Source: Cloacibacillus sp. (GTDB lineage: Bacteria > Synergistota > Synergistia > Synergistales > Synergistaceae). From it: a DNA stretch of 64,000 nucleotides. Under the pieces are notes generated by a model. It searched no databases and was not told where the DNA came from. It saw only the letters and a list, made by a program, of their open reading frames with translations. The translations under genes and the position numbers were made by a program. Every line of letters begins with the position of its first letter. Positions within the stretch are counted from its first letter, which is position 1. Shown here in pieces: positions 34,884 to 43,350 of this stretch. The DNA is taken from assembly GCA_036655895.1 (NCBI GenBank), contig JAVVPF010000010.1:1-64000 (forward strand), written 5' to 3'.

Positions 34884-34929
34884 ATCTCGTACCCAAAAAA
34901 CACATTTGCGTGTATTTTGGGTACGAGAT
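34884..34929. repeat. Large unexplained palindrome in a 380-base gap
   Basis: Perfect 15-bp arms beginning ATCTCGTACCCAAAA at 34884-34898 and 34915-34929, one mismatch, then possible ACAC/GTGT pairing around a six-base loop. No T run follows on the plus strand; on the minus strand TTTTT comes four bases later. The rest of the 34727-35107 gap is AT-rich and holds the aminotransferase terminator; I see no gene in it. Confidence 0.8.
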
Positions 34930-35107
34930 TCTATGGAGATTTTCAAATAAGTATGATACCCTAGAATAACATATGGCAAAAATAAGTATAACTACATAGG
35001 ACATAGGGCATCGCAGGCAGCATGTGAATTTTATGAGCATTTAATAGTATGAAAAGGCATGAAACCCCCAAAGTAAAATATATATTAACGTATGGGATGT
35101 ATGAAGG

Positions 35108-37309
35108 GTGAATAGAGAAGGCGCTTTAGAAAAAATTATGAACAGTCTTGCGTGCGGCGTAATCATGGGCTTTTTTCTTTTGTCCATGGTGCTCTCCTAT
35201 CGTAGTTTTCTTAACCGGCTGCTTGAAGCAGATACCGAGGAAAAGCTGACGGAGATAACGATCCAGACGAGGCGCTCTTTTGAAAAGGAGATAAATGGTA
35301 AATTTGGCAACCTGCGCATCATAGCTAAAAATCTGGAAAATGGAGTCGGACTCAACAAGCATTTCGACTTCTTCTTGCCCGGCGACTCTAAAAATATCAA
35401 AATAGGAGCTATATCGCTCTCCGGCGAAAATATCACAGGCGGCATAGACGCGAGGAACGACCTGCCCGTATTTCTTGACAGTTTTCGCGGCGTAGAAAAG
35501 ATAGTCTACCTTGCGAAGTCGGATTTCAACGACGGCCCGGCGCTTTTGCTCAGCGTGCCCCTTTATAGGCATGGAAAGATACGTGGCGCCGTCTACGAGG
35601 TCGTCTCAGGCACGGAGATGGGGAGCATTTATTATTCCACGATATTCGCAGGCCGAGGCTTTACCTATTGCTCTGCGAGGCGCTTCTCCACTCCCCTGGT
35701 GCCTAAGGAGGAAAACAGCGAGAACGCAAATATTGCGATAGAACTGATGAACAGCCCGAAGAACATAAAGTCGCTTGAGAGGCTCAACCGGAAGATGTAT
35801 TATAACAAGGATGCCGCGGAGATATTCTATCACGGAGATGACAGCTATTACATATCAAGCACGGCCATCGACATAATGCCTGGCTGGTATGGCATGAGCG
35901 TCATACCGACGAAGGTTGTGCAGGAGAGGCTCAACTATCTTATGAAAATATCGGTAGGGTATCTGCTGCTCTTAAGCGCGATACTCCTTCTCTTCTATCA
36001 ATTTATGAATTACCTCCAAAGTCAAAACGCGAAAAAAATGCACCAGCTCGCCTACTACGATGGACTGACTGGCGTTATGAACTTTGCTGGACTTGCGCTA
36101 TACGCGGAGCCGAAGGACAACAGCCGTTACGCTCTTGCGCTACTCAACATCAACGGTTTTCATACGCTGAACATCGGTATGGGCGAACTTTACTGCGACC
36201 ACTTACTGAAGAACATGGCCGTTGTGCTTTCTAAAAAAGTCGACGCGAAGGAAGGTGAACTGTGCTGCCGCGTGCGCGACGATATTTTCGCGCTCTACCT
36301 CACCTGTTCCAAGACGCTCAACAAAAGGCTGGCGCGGCTCATAAAAGAATGCGAAGAACTGTCGGAGAAGAGTCCTATCACTATATCCTGCGGTGTCTCT
36401 ATCCTCCCGCCCAGCGGATGCGTCACGTTAAATACTGTGGATTGCTGCGGCTTCGCCATGAAACAGCTTGAACATACGAAATGGGGAGACCGTATGGCTT
36501 TTTACAACGATAAGGTGCATCGGGCCTTTCTTGACAGAACGAGGCTGGAGGGTGAGCTTGACCGAGCCCTTTCTGAGCATGAGCTGAAGCTCTACCTTCA
36601 GGCGAAAGTGGATATCAAGACTGGCAAATGGTACGGCGCGGAGGCTCTTGTGCGCTGGTTGCACCCGACGGAGGGGCTTCTTGGGCCTCAACGGTTCGTT
36701 CCGATATTTGAGGAGAATGGCAGGATAGATGAGTTGGATATCTATATGCTGAATGCGGTTTGCGCGAAGATACGTGAATGGCTTGACGACGGGAAAAAGG
36801 TGCTGCCCATATCGGTGAACCTTTCGCGCACCAGCTTAAGGACGCCCAAACTGGTGCGCATGTTGGAAGATATTGTGAACAGCCACCGCGTGCCGTTGGA
36901 ATACGTGGAGATAGAGCTGACAGAAAGCGCCTTTTTCGACGATAAGGATAAAATAATCAGCACGATGAAATTACTTAAGGAGCATGGCTTTCATCTTTCG
37001 ATCGACGACTTCGGCACTGGCTACTCGTCTCTTTCGTCTATCATGGAAATGCCGGTGGATACTATAAAGCTTGACAAGAGCTTCATCGACATGTGGCAGA
37101 AGAAAGAGGCGCGTTGCCTTATCGAAGGCATCATCGCGGTCTCGCGAACTCTCGGCATCGCAGTTCTTGCTGAAGGCATTGAAAATGCCGAACAACACCG
37201 GTTGCTGAAGGAGGTGGGCTGCCTGATAGGTCAGGGGTACTACTATTCAAAGCCGATAATAGCCTCGGCCTACGAGCAGCTCATCACAGAAAGGATAGAA
37301 TATCTGTGA
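35108..37309 (+). CDS. Membrane c-di-GMP phosphodiesterase (degenerate GGDEF + EAL)
   Basis: 733 residues: membrane segment about 13-32, an external sensor domain of about 250 residues, a second membrane segment about 285-303, a GGDEF-like domain and a C-terminal EAL domain. The GGDEF signature is lost (CRVRDDIFALYL), so cyclase activity is unlikely. The EAL residues are kept: GAEALVRW, NLS, EIELTES, DDFGTGYSSL, KLDKSFI, EGIE and QGYYYSKP, so it should hydrolyse c-di-GMP. The GTG 35108 start is uncertain; ATG 35141 is possible. It overlaps the next gene by four bases. Confidence 0.9.
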   Translation: MNREGALEKIMNSLACGVIMGFFLLSMVLSYRSFLNRLLEADTEEKLTEITIQTRRSFEKEINGKFGNLRIIAKNLENGVGLNKHFDFFLPGDSKNIKIGAISLSGENITGGIDARNDLPVFLDSFRGVEKIVYLAKSDFNDGPALLLSVPLYRHGKIRGAVYEVVSGTEMGSIYYSTIFAGRGFTYCSARRFSTPLVPKEENSENANIAIELMNSPKNIKSLERLNRKMYYNKDAAEIFYHGDDSYYISSTAIDIMPGWYGMSVIPTKVVQERLNYLMKISVGYLLLLSAILLLFYQFMNYLQSQNAKKMHQLAYYDGLTGVMNFAGLALYAEPKDNSRYALALLNINGFHTLNIGMGELYCDHLLKNMAVVLSKKVDAKEGELCCRVRDDIFALYLTCSKTLNKRLARLIKECEELSEKSPITISCGVSILPPSGCVTLNTVDCCGFAMKQLEHTKWGDRMAFYNDKVHRAFLDRTRLEGELDRALSEHELKLYLQAKVDIKTGKWYGAEALVRWLHPTEGLLGPQRFVPIFEENGRIDELDIYMLNAVCAKIREWLDDGKKVLPISVNLSRTSLRTPKLVRMLEDIVNSHRVPLEYVEIELTESAFFDDKDKIISTMKLLKEHGFHLSIDDFGTGYSSLSSIMEMPVDTIKLDKSFIDMWQKKEARCLIEGIIAVSRTLGIAVLAEGIENAEQHRLLKEVGCLIGQGYYYSKPIIASAYEQLITERIEYL

Positions 37310-38418
37310 GAAATATTGTGATAATGACGTTAGTTTTTCTCTTCTCAGCAGCAGCTTTTGTAGGATTCAAACAGATGGACGTCACAACTGACGACCGCGA
37401 CTATACGGAAAAACGCGTCAAAGTGGGAGTCCTTTTGGTCGGAGAGAAGCACGATGGCGGATGGACCGAGGCGCACTACAACGGCTTCCAAAACGCCGCC
37501 CGCGAGATACCCATAGACCTGATCTACAGAGAAAAGATAAACGACCGCGACCCAGGCGTCATTAGTTGTGTAGACGGGCTTGTTAAAGAGGGCGCGGAGA
37601 TAATTTTTGCTACGAGCTTCGGCTACGGGGATTATTTGCCACAGCTGACAAAACGGTATCCGCATGTCAAATTTTTCCATGCCTCAGGCATCGCCTACTC
37701 CGTAAATCTTGCCGTCTATTTCGGAAGAATCTATCAGGCACGCTATCTTACAGGAATTGCGGCCGGAATGACGACGAAGACGAATTCCATCGGCTATGTG
37801 GCGGCCTACCCTCTGCCGGAGGTGGTTCGCGGCATCAACGCCTTTGCGCTCGGGGTGCGAAGCGTCAACAAAAAGGCTGTTGTTCACGTGAAGTGGACCG
37901 ATGGATGGACGAATTACGCCGCTGCAAAGAAACAGTCATACTCGCTGGTGAAAGACTACAACGTGGATATCCTTGCGATGCACCATGACAGCACGGGGCC
38001 TATTGACGTGGCGCAGGAAAAGCATATATACGCGATAGGCTACAACCTTGATAGAAAAAAAGATTATCCACAGACCTTTCTTACCGCGCCTGTCTGGAAC
38101 TGGGGGCCGTTTTACAAAGCGCGGCTGCTGGAGTGTTTCGAGGGGCGCTTTAAAGGCAGAAGTTACATGAGTAGCCTTGACGAAGGGCTTGTGACGATCT
38201 CTCAGCTCAATACCTTGGTGCCGCTGAAGGCGGTAAACCGCATCAAGTACGCTCAGGAACGGCTTCGTTCGCGCACCTGGGACGTTTTTTACGGTCCGAT
38301 ATGGGACAATAAGGGGCAGATGCGCGTAGGTCCCGGCGAGAACCTCTCCGACCACCACCTTTTTAACGAAATGGATTGGTTTGTGGCAGGCGTAGAGGGC
38401 GAAATAGAACGGAAATGA
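37306..38418 (+). CDS. BMP family periplasmic binding protein
   Basis: 370 residues; an N-terminal hydrophobic segment (about 4-22) with no lipobox Cys suggests a signal peptide or membrane anchor. The rest matches the Bmp/Med family of basic-membrane-protein-like substrate-binding proteins: VGVLLVGEKHDGGWTEAHYNG, a DGLVKEGAEIIFATSFGYGD block, YLTGIAAGMTTKTNSIGYVA and HHDSTGP. Family members usually bind nucleosides or related ligands for ABC importers, but no permease or ATPase is nearby. The GTG start overlaps the EAL gene, so I infer that it is a ligand sensor for that enzyme. Confidence 0.86.
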   Translation: MRNIVIMTLVFLFSAAAFVGFKQMDVTTDDRDYTEKRVKVGVLLVGEKHDGGWTEAHYNGFQNAAREIPIDLIYREKINDRDPGVISCVDGLVKEGAEIIFATSFGYGDYLPQLTKRYPHVKFFHASGIAYSVNLAVYFGRIYQARYLTGIAAGMTTKTNSIGYVAAYPLPEVVRGINAFALGVRSVNKKAVVHVKWTDGWTNYAAAKKQSYSLVKDYNVDILAMHHDSTGPIDVAQEKHIYAIGYNLDRKKDYPQTFLTAPVWNWGPFYKARLLECFEGRFKGRSYMSSLDEGLVTISQLNTLVPLKAVNRIKYAQERLRSRTWDVFYGPIWDNKGQMRVGPGENLSDHHLFNEMDWFVAGVEGEIERK

Positions 38419-38420
38419 TA

Positions 38421-38448
38421 TAAGCGCCGCGGCCGGCCGCGGTGCTTA
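38421..38448. terminator. Hairpin between the BMP gene and queA
   Basis: TAAGCGCCGCGG/CCGCGGTGCTTA, 12 bp with one G-U pair and a CCGG loop. T runs are weak on both sides; it overlaps the queA stop and probably serves both convergent genes. Confidence 0.55.
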
Positions 38449-39501
38449 TTCTATGAACATGGAGTCTCCGAAGGAGAAGAATCTGTAACGCTTTTGTACC
38501 GCCTCTTTGTATACGCGCATCATCGTTTCGTAGCCGCCGAAGGCTGAAACGAGCATCAACAGCGTGCTCATTGGAAGGTGGAAATTAGTTATGAGGGCGT
38601 CGATTACCTTGTACTGATAGCCGGGGCTGATAAAGAGCCTCGTGTCTATGCCCCCAGGCTGCACGGAACCGAACTTCTGCGCGAACGACTCAAGCGTTCT
38701 TACGACGGTCGTGCCCACGGCTATTACCCTGCCGCCGCCGGCCTTCGCGCCGTTTATGGCGCGCGCCGCCTCTTCTGTGATCTCGCAGTATTCGCTGTGC
38801 ATGACGTGGTCCGCTATGTTGTCCGCCTTCACGGGACGGAAGGTGCCAAGTCCTACTTGGAGCGTTATGAAGATATGCCGCACGCCCATCGCGTCAAGTT
38901 TTTCAAGCAGCTCCTTCGTGAAGTGAAGGCCGGCGGTAGGCGCGGCCACTGAGTTCTCTTTTGCTGCGTCGGCGTAAATAGTCTGATAGCGTTCGTCCGC
39001 CGCGTGTGTGTGTGTTATGTAATGAGGAAGCGGCACATGTCCGTATTTGTGTATGACCTCAAACGCCTCTGTGCCGCGCTCGAAGATGATGGTGCGAAGG
39101 CCGTCTTCGAGCCTTGCGCCTATTGTTACGGAGACATTGCCGCCTATTGTTACTATTGTACCTTCGGGCAGTTTGCGTCCTGGGCGAACGAGCGCGTTCC
39201 ATTCGTTTTGCGCAGCACCAGGCTGCAAGAAAAATATTTCGACCTTTGCGCCGCAGCCCGCTCCGTTATCTTTGATGCCTTCGACGCGCGCCGGAAGCAC
39301 GCGCGTATCGTTGAGCACCAGAAGGTCCCCAGGCTTTAGGTATTCTGTGATGTCGCGGAATATTCTGTCTTCCGTGTGAGCGGTCTTTCTGTGGACGACG
39401 AGCAGGCGCGACGAATCGCGCGGCTCCGCCGGGTCCTGCGCTATCAGCTCCTTTGGCAGCTCATAGTCGTAGGCTGTTGTCTTTGTAAGGTCTATATCCA
39501 T
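38446..39501 (-). CDS. queA: S-adenosylmethionine:tRNA ribosyltransferase-isomerase
   Basis: Builds epoxyqueuosine on tRNA during queuosine synthesis. 351 residues with DYELPKELIAQDPAEPRDSSRLLV, LLVLNDTRVLPARV, PTAGLHFTKELLEKL and LITNFHLPMSTLLMLVSAF, all typical of QueA. It follows the SpoIID-like gene by only a few bases, at the end of the ruv cluster, a frequent arrangement. No tgt is in the window. Confidence 0.96.
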   Translation of the reverse strand: MDIDLTKTTAYDYELPKELIAQDPAEPRDSSRLLVVHRKTAHTEDRIFRDITEYLKPGDLLVLNDTRVLPARVEGIKDNGAGCGAKVEIFFLQPGAAQNEWNALVRPGRKLPEGTIVTIGGNVSVTIGARLEDGLRTIIFERGTEAFEVIHKYGHVPLPHYITHTHAADERYQTIYADAAKENSVAAPTAGLHFTKELLEKLDAMGVRHIFITLQVGLGTFRPVKADNIADHVMHSEYCEITEEAARAINGAKAGGGRVIAVGTTVVRTLESFAQKFGSVQPGGIDTRLFISPGYQYKVIDALITNFHLPMSTLLMLVSAFGGYETMMRVYKEAVQKRYRFFSFGDSMFIE

Positions 39502-40920
39502 TTATAACGTGCCTCTTTCCAATGTAGTTCCGGGAAAATAATATTCAAGTATGCGTCTGTAATCCCAGCCGGCCTCGGCAAGCGCCTTTGCGCCAAGCTG
39601 CGGCATGCCTACGCCGTGTCCTGAGCCTCTGCCCATTATGACTACCGTATCTCCAGTTGCCGCGTTCGTTCCCGAAAGTTGCGGCTGCACGGGGGGCTGC
39701 GGCTGATAGACGGGCGCTGGCTGCGCCGCCGTTTGCGGTTCAGGCATTTTCTTGCCGCTCATGCGCGCTTCGCCCTCCGCGATGAACTTTGGATAATCCT
39801 TTTCGCGTCCTATCATCGACATCAGCTCGGCTGTTGTGAATATTTTGTTTTTAGCCATCCAGACGAGCCTGTCCTCGGCCTTTTGCGGCATCGTGGTCCT
39901 GTCGGGGTTTGGATATACTTTCTGGCCTCTTGGAGGCTGTTGCGCCGTAGGCTGCGCGTATATTGGAGCGGGCTGTGCAAAAGCGGGCTGCGCGGAAAAG
40001 TCAAAGAGCGTGCTTTTTATTACTGAATATCCGATTGCCGCGCGGAATTTCGACGCGGCAATGAGCGTCTGCCCGGCGCTGCCGGAGGCCTCTATCTGCG
40101 TCGCGCGTCCGCTTTCGTCGCGCGCGCAGACACGAAGAGAGGTGAGCGTGCCGACCGGCACTCCAGCCGCGGTGAGGTTTGCCGCGATCCGGCTCATTGC
40201 AAGCGACGCCTGCCACGCGCCGGATGAGTTTGCCGCGCCCAGCGGTTCGGGCCTTGAAACGAGATACGGGATATCCTTTCCCCACACCGATTTTGCTGAG
40301 GCGGTCGCTCCCCCGCTGTCTCCGAAATAAAAGACCTGCGCCGCGGCTCCGCCGTATGTCAACACTTCGGAAGCGGTGGCCGCGACAGCTTCGGTAATGG
40401 CCGCGTCGTTCACAACGCCCGCGTAGCCCTGGCAGTGAGTTGTCGCGCATGCGTTATATTTGCCGTGCTTTGCGGATGAGATGACGTAGGTGCGCGCAAG
40501 CACAGCCTGCGCCTTCAGCGCTTCTGCGGGCCATTTGGGATTCATCTCCGTCTTCAGCACGCCTTTTAGGTATTCCTCTATCTCTATTTTATTTGCGATG
40601 TTGAAGAAGCCGCCTGCCTCGTCAAGTGTGAGCGCTCCGCAGTAAGTTCTGCCTTCAAAGCTGAACGGCGCCTGCGAAAAGACGGTGACGGGCAGAATGT
40701 AGCTTTCTCCAGCGCATGAGGCCGTTCCGCCGGAGTATGTGACGGCAAGCTGTCCCGTCTGCGGCTCCGAACTTTTGCCTGCGGCGTCTGCAAGCGTCAT
40801 TTCCGTGCCGGAGATGACGCACTGGCTGGCCTTTGCTTTCAGAAGAACGGCCACCTCCAACGCGGAGGCGGGAGATGCCGTTAAAACCAGGTATATGAGC
40901 AGGGCGCAAAGTATCCTCAT
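39502..40920 (-). CDS. SpoIID/LytB-like protein with interrupted domain
   Basis: 472 residues with a signal peptide (MRILCALLIYLVLTASPASA). The SpoIID core runs from about residue 110: EEYLKGVLKTEMNPKWPAEA, LKAQAVLARTYVI, CATTHCQGY and VFYFGDSGGATA. After IKSTLFDF (about 308) comes an insert of some 117 residues, Pro/Gln/Ala-rich at both ends with a short charged helix inside, before the closing motif GRGSGHGVGMPQLGAKALAE (about 430). SpoIID proteins cleave peptidoglycan glycan strands lacking stem peptides. The ATG overlaps the stop of the small gene upstream, with AAGGTGG before it. Confidence 0.88.
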   Translation of the reverse strand: MRILCALLIYLVLTASPASALEVAVLLKAKASQCVISGTEMTLADAAGKSSEPQTGQLAVTYSGGTASCAGESYILPVTVFSQAPFSFEGRTYCGALTLDEAGGFFNIANKIEIEEYLKGVLKTEMNPKWPAEALKAQAVLARTYVISSAKHGKYNACATTHCQGYAGVVNDAAITEAVAATASEVLTYGGAAAQVFYFGDSGGATASAKSVWGKDIPYLVSRPEPLGAANSSGAWQASLAMSRIAANLTAAGVPVGTLTSLRVCARDESGRATQIEASGSAGQTLIAASKFRAAIGYSVIKSTLFDFSAQPAFAQPAPIYAQPTAQQPPRGQKVYPNPDRTTMPQKAEDRLVWMAKNKIFTTAELMSMIGREKDYPKFIAEGEARMSGKKMPEPQTAAQPAPVYQPQPPVQPQLSGTNAATGDTVVIMGRGSGHGVGMPQLGAKALAEAGWDYRRILEYYFPGTTLERGTL

Positions 40921-41141
40921 TACTTCCACCTTGAAAATAGATTGAAGATAAGCGTCAGTACGACGCTTATTATTATCATCGTGGAAAATGGCGCGAAGAC
41001 CGTGAGTCCTTTTTTATGATAGGTGATGTCTCCGGGCAGTTTTCCGAGTGGAATATTGAACTTGCCCGCTATTATGATGATAAGCCCCACAGCCGTGAGC
41101 ACCAGCCCGAAAATCAAAAGCGTCCTGCCTATCTGGTTCAT
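40920..41141 (-). CDS. DUF2905-like small membrane protein
   Basis: 73 residues, two membrane segments (about 8-27 and 48-68) joined by FNIPLGKLPGDITYHKKG, the conserved centre of the DUF2905 family as I recall it. Function unknown. It lies between ruvB and the SpoIID-like gene and overlaps the latter's start by one base. Confidence 0.85.
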   Translation of the reverse strand: MNQIGRTLLIFGLVLTAVGLIIIIAGKFNIPLGKLPGDITYHKKGLTVFAPFSTMIIISVVLTLIFNLFSRWK

Positions 41142-41142
41142 T

Positions 41143-42207
41143 TCATTCGTCCTCCGCTAAAAAGAGGCTCTGCTGGTTCTGCTGATTTTGCAGATAGTGC
41201 TGCGAGATAGGGATGTCCAGGTAGTCCCAGGTATTGCGCGTGGCGCGGCGTCCGCGCGGCGTTCTCTCAAGCAGCCCCTTTTGTATCAGGTACGGTTCGT
41301 AAATGTCCTCTATCGTCTGCGCGTCTTCGTTGAGCGCCGCGGCAAGCGTCGAGAGGCCCACGGGGCCGCCGTCAAATAATTCTATGAGCGCGCGCAGGAA
41401 TTTTCTGTCGCCCTCGTCAAGCCCTTCAGGGTCTACCCCAAGCATGTCGAGCGCGTATCTTGCCAGGTCGCGCTCCACCTTCGGCGCGTGTTTTACCTCC
41501 GCCACGTCGCGGACGCGCCTTAAAAGACGCAGGGCGACGCGCGGCGTGCCTCTTGAGCGAAGCCCTATCTCCTGCGCGGCCTCCTCCTCTATCGCGACGC
41601 CCAGGACGCCGCTTCCGCGTTTTACGATGGAGGTCAGTTCGTCCGGCGAGTAGAGGTGGAGCTGCTCCACTATGCCGAAGCGCGCGCGCAGAGGCGAGGT
41701 GAGCAGCCCAAGCCTCGTCGTAGCCCCGATAAGCGTGAATTTGGGCAGCGCAAGGCGGATGCTGCGAGCAAGCGGCCCTTTGCCCACGATTATCGAGAGC
41801 GAAAAATCTTCCATCGCGGGGTAAAGTATCTCTTCTATGTTGGCCGACATGCGGTGTATCTCATCTATAAAAAGTACGTCGTTGGGCTGTATATTTGAGA
41901 GGATGGCGGCAAGGTCTCCGGCGCGTTCAAGCGCGGGGCCGGTCGTCACACGGAGCGCGCCCTTCATCTCTTTTGCGATTATGCCTGCGAGAGTCGTCTT
42001 CCCAAGGCCCGGAGGCCCGTAAAAGAGCGTATGGTCTAGCGGCTCTTCGCGCTGGAGCGACGCGGTCATGAATATGGTCAGTTTGTCTTTGAGCGAGCTT
42101 TGCCCGATGAAGTCGTTGAGCGCCTGCGGACGGAGCGTCGATATCTCGTCCTCTTTTTCACGCCTCATTGTCTCGATGAGTTTATTTGGCCTGTTTTCGT
42201 CTTCCAT
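41143..42207 (-). CDS. ruvB: Holliday junction helicase motor RuvB
   Basis: AAA+ ATPase driving branch migration with RuvA. 354 residues: LRPQALNDFIGQ, Walker A GPPGLGKTTLA, Walker B LFIDEIHR, sensor GATTRLGLLTSPLRARFG, and a C-terminal winged helix (RTPRGRRATRNTWDYL). Part of the ruvC-ruvA-ruvB run. Confidence 0.97.
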   Translation of the reverse strand: MEDENRPNKLIETMRREKEDEISTLRPQALNDFIGQSSLKDKLTIFMTASLQREEPLDHTLFYGPPGLGKTTLAGIIAKEMKGALRVTTGPALERAGDLAAILSNIQPNDVLFIDEIHRMSANIEEILYPAMEDFSLSIIVGKGPLARSIRLALPKFTLIGATTRLGLLTSPLRARFGIVEQLHLYSPDELTSIVKRGSGVLGVAIEEEAAQEIGLRSRGTPRVALRLLRRVRDVAEVKHAPKVERDLARYALDMLGVDPEGLDEGDRKFLRALIELFDGGPVGLSTLAAALNEDAQTIEDIYEPYLIQKGLLERTPRGRRATRNTWDYLDIPISQHYLQNQQNQQSLFLAEDE

Positions 42208-42218
42208 TGGTCAGCCTC

Positions 42219-42818
42219 CTATCTCTTTTGCAGGATGCTCAGGGAGGCCATGAGCAGGCTCTCTTCCGTCCACTGTACATCGTCTTCCGCCTGCGCTTTG
42301 GCCGTCGCTATGGCCTTTGCGCACTCGCCGTGCGAGAAGCCGAGGCCTGTGAGCGCGTCGCGTACAAACGAATCGAAAGAGCCGCGCACAGAGGTGCCGG
42401 CGTCGGCAATGTCCGCGAAATTCTTTTCTATTTTGGCTTTTAGCTCAAAGCAGATGCGTTCTGCGCGCTTTGCGCCAAAGCCGGGAACGGTCAGCATTGA
42501 AACGTTGTCGGCCTTTATGGCGCCTATTATCTGCGCGATGTCCAGATGGCGCATCAGGGTTATCGCAAGCTTTCCGCCGACGGTCTTCACCTGCAGCAGC
42601 TCAAGAAAGAAATCGCGCTCCGTCTTTGTGGCGAAGCCGAACATGGAAAGCCCCGCGTCGCTTATCTGGAGCCACGCGAAACATTTCGTCTCCTCCCCCA
42701 AAACGGCCGATTCCAGCAGCGCTTTGGTTGGGAATACCTCGATGCCGAAGCCTGAGACGTCAAGTATGATGCTCTCTTTAGCAATGTCCGTGAGTGTGCC
42801 GCGGAGGAAATTTATCAT
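42219..42818 (-). CDS. ruvA: Holliday junction-binding protein RuvA
   Basis: Tetrameric junction-binding subunit that loads RuvB. 199 residues: N-terminal OB fold starting MINFLRGTLTDIAKESIILDV, central helix-hairpin-helix region (VKTVGGKLAITLM, LTVPGFGAKRAERI) and C-terminal RuvB-binding helices (DALTGLGFSHGECAKAI). The start is ATG 42818, with GAGG upstream; the frame is open to 42866. It overlaps nothing but lies 11 bases before ruvB. Confidence 0.95.
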   Translation of the reverse strand: MINFLRGTLTDIAKESIILDVSGFGIEVFPTKALLESAVLGEETKCFAWLQISDAGLSMFGFATKTERDFFLELLQVKTVGGKLAITLMRHLDIAQIIGAIKADNVSMLTVPGFGAKRAERICFELKAKIEKNFADIADAGTSVRGSFDSFVRDALTGLGFSHGECAKAIATAKAQAEDDVQWTEESLLMASLSILQKR

Positions 42819-42822
42819 AATG

Positions 42823-43350
42823 TCAGTATCCTCTCCGTATATTTTGATCGTAGGAACGCATTGCAAGGCCAGCTATGGCTATTGCAAGAGCGTCCGCCGC
42901 GTCGTCCGGCGTCGGGTTTTTCGCAAGTCCCAGGATGTGGGCCACCATGCCCTGCACCTGTCCTTTTTCAGCGGATCCATAGCCGCAGACCGCAAGCTTC
43001 ACTTCGTTCGGCGTTATCTCGTACGGCTCAAAGCCGAGCTGCGCCGCAAAGAGCATGACCACTCCGCGAGCCTGCCAGACCATCTCCGCCGTCGTCACGT
43101 TCCTGCCGAAGAAAAGCTTTTCTACAGCTATCATGTCAGGCGGAAATTCTGCAGCCTTGACCTTAAGCTCATCGTACAGGAGGGCGAGCCTTTGCGCAAG
43201 CGAGAGGCTTGTCGGCGTCTTTATGACGCCGTAGCATTCGCAGACGAGGCTGCTGCCGTATTGTGAAACGACCCCGTAGCCCAGTGTGCCGAGCCCGGGG
43301 TCTATTCCCAGTGCGCGTATTGCCGCGCCGCCATTATTCAAATCAGTCAA
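42823..43350 (-). CDS. ruvC: Crossover junction endodeoxyribonuclease RuvC
   Basis: Resolves Holliday junctions. 175 residues with acidic catalytic residues in LGIDPGLGTLGYG, IAVEKLFFGRN and the TPDDAADALAIA motif. Start uncertain: TTG 43350, overlapping the yebC stop, or TTG 43341, which is better spaced from GGCGG. It ends five bases before the ruvA start. Confidence 0.95.
   Translation of the reverse strand: MTDLNNGGAAIRALGIDPGLGTLGYGVVSQYGSSLVCECYGVIKTPTSLSLAQRLALLYDELKVKAAEFPPDMIAVEKLFFGRNVTTAEMVWQARGVVMLFAAQLGFEPYEITPNEVKLAVCGYGSAEKGQVQGMVAHILGLAKNPTPDDAADALAIAIAGLAMRSYDQNIRRGY

Noticed and set aside
36050-36500. Active diguanylate cyclase in the EAL protein
   Set aside because: The GGDEF signature is replaced by VRDDIF, so cyclase activity is not supported; only the fold remains.
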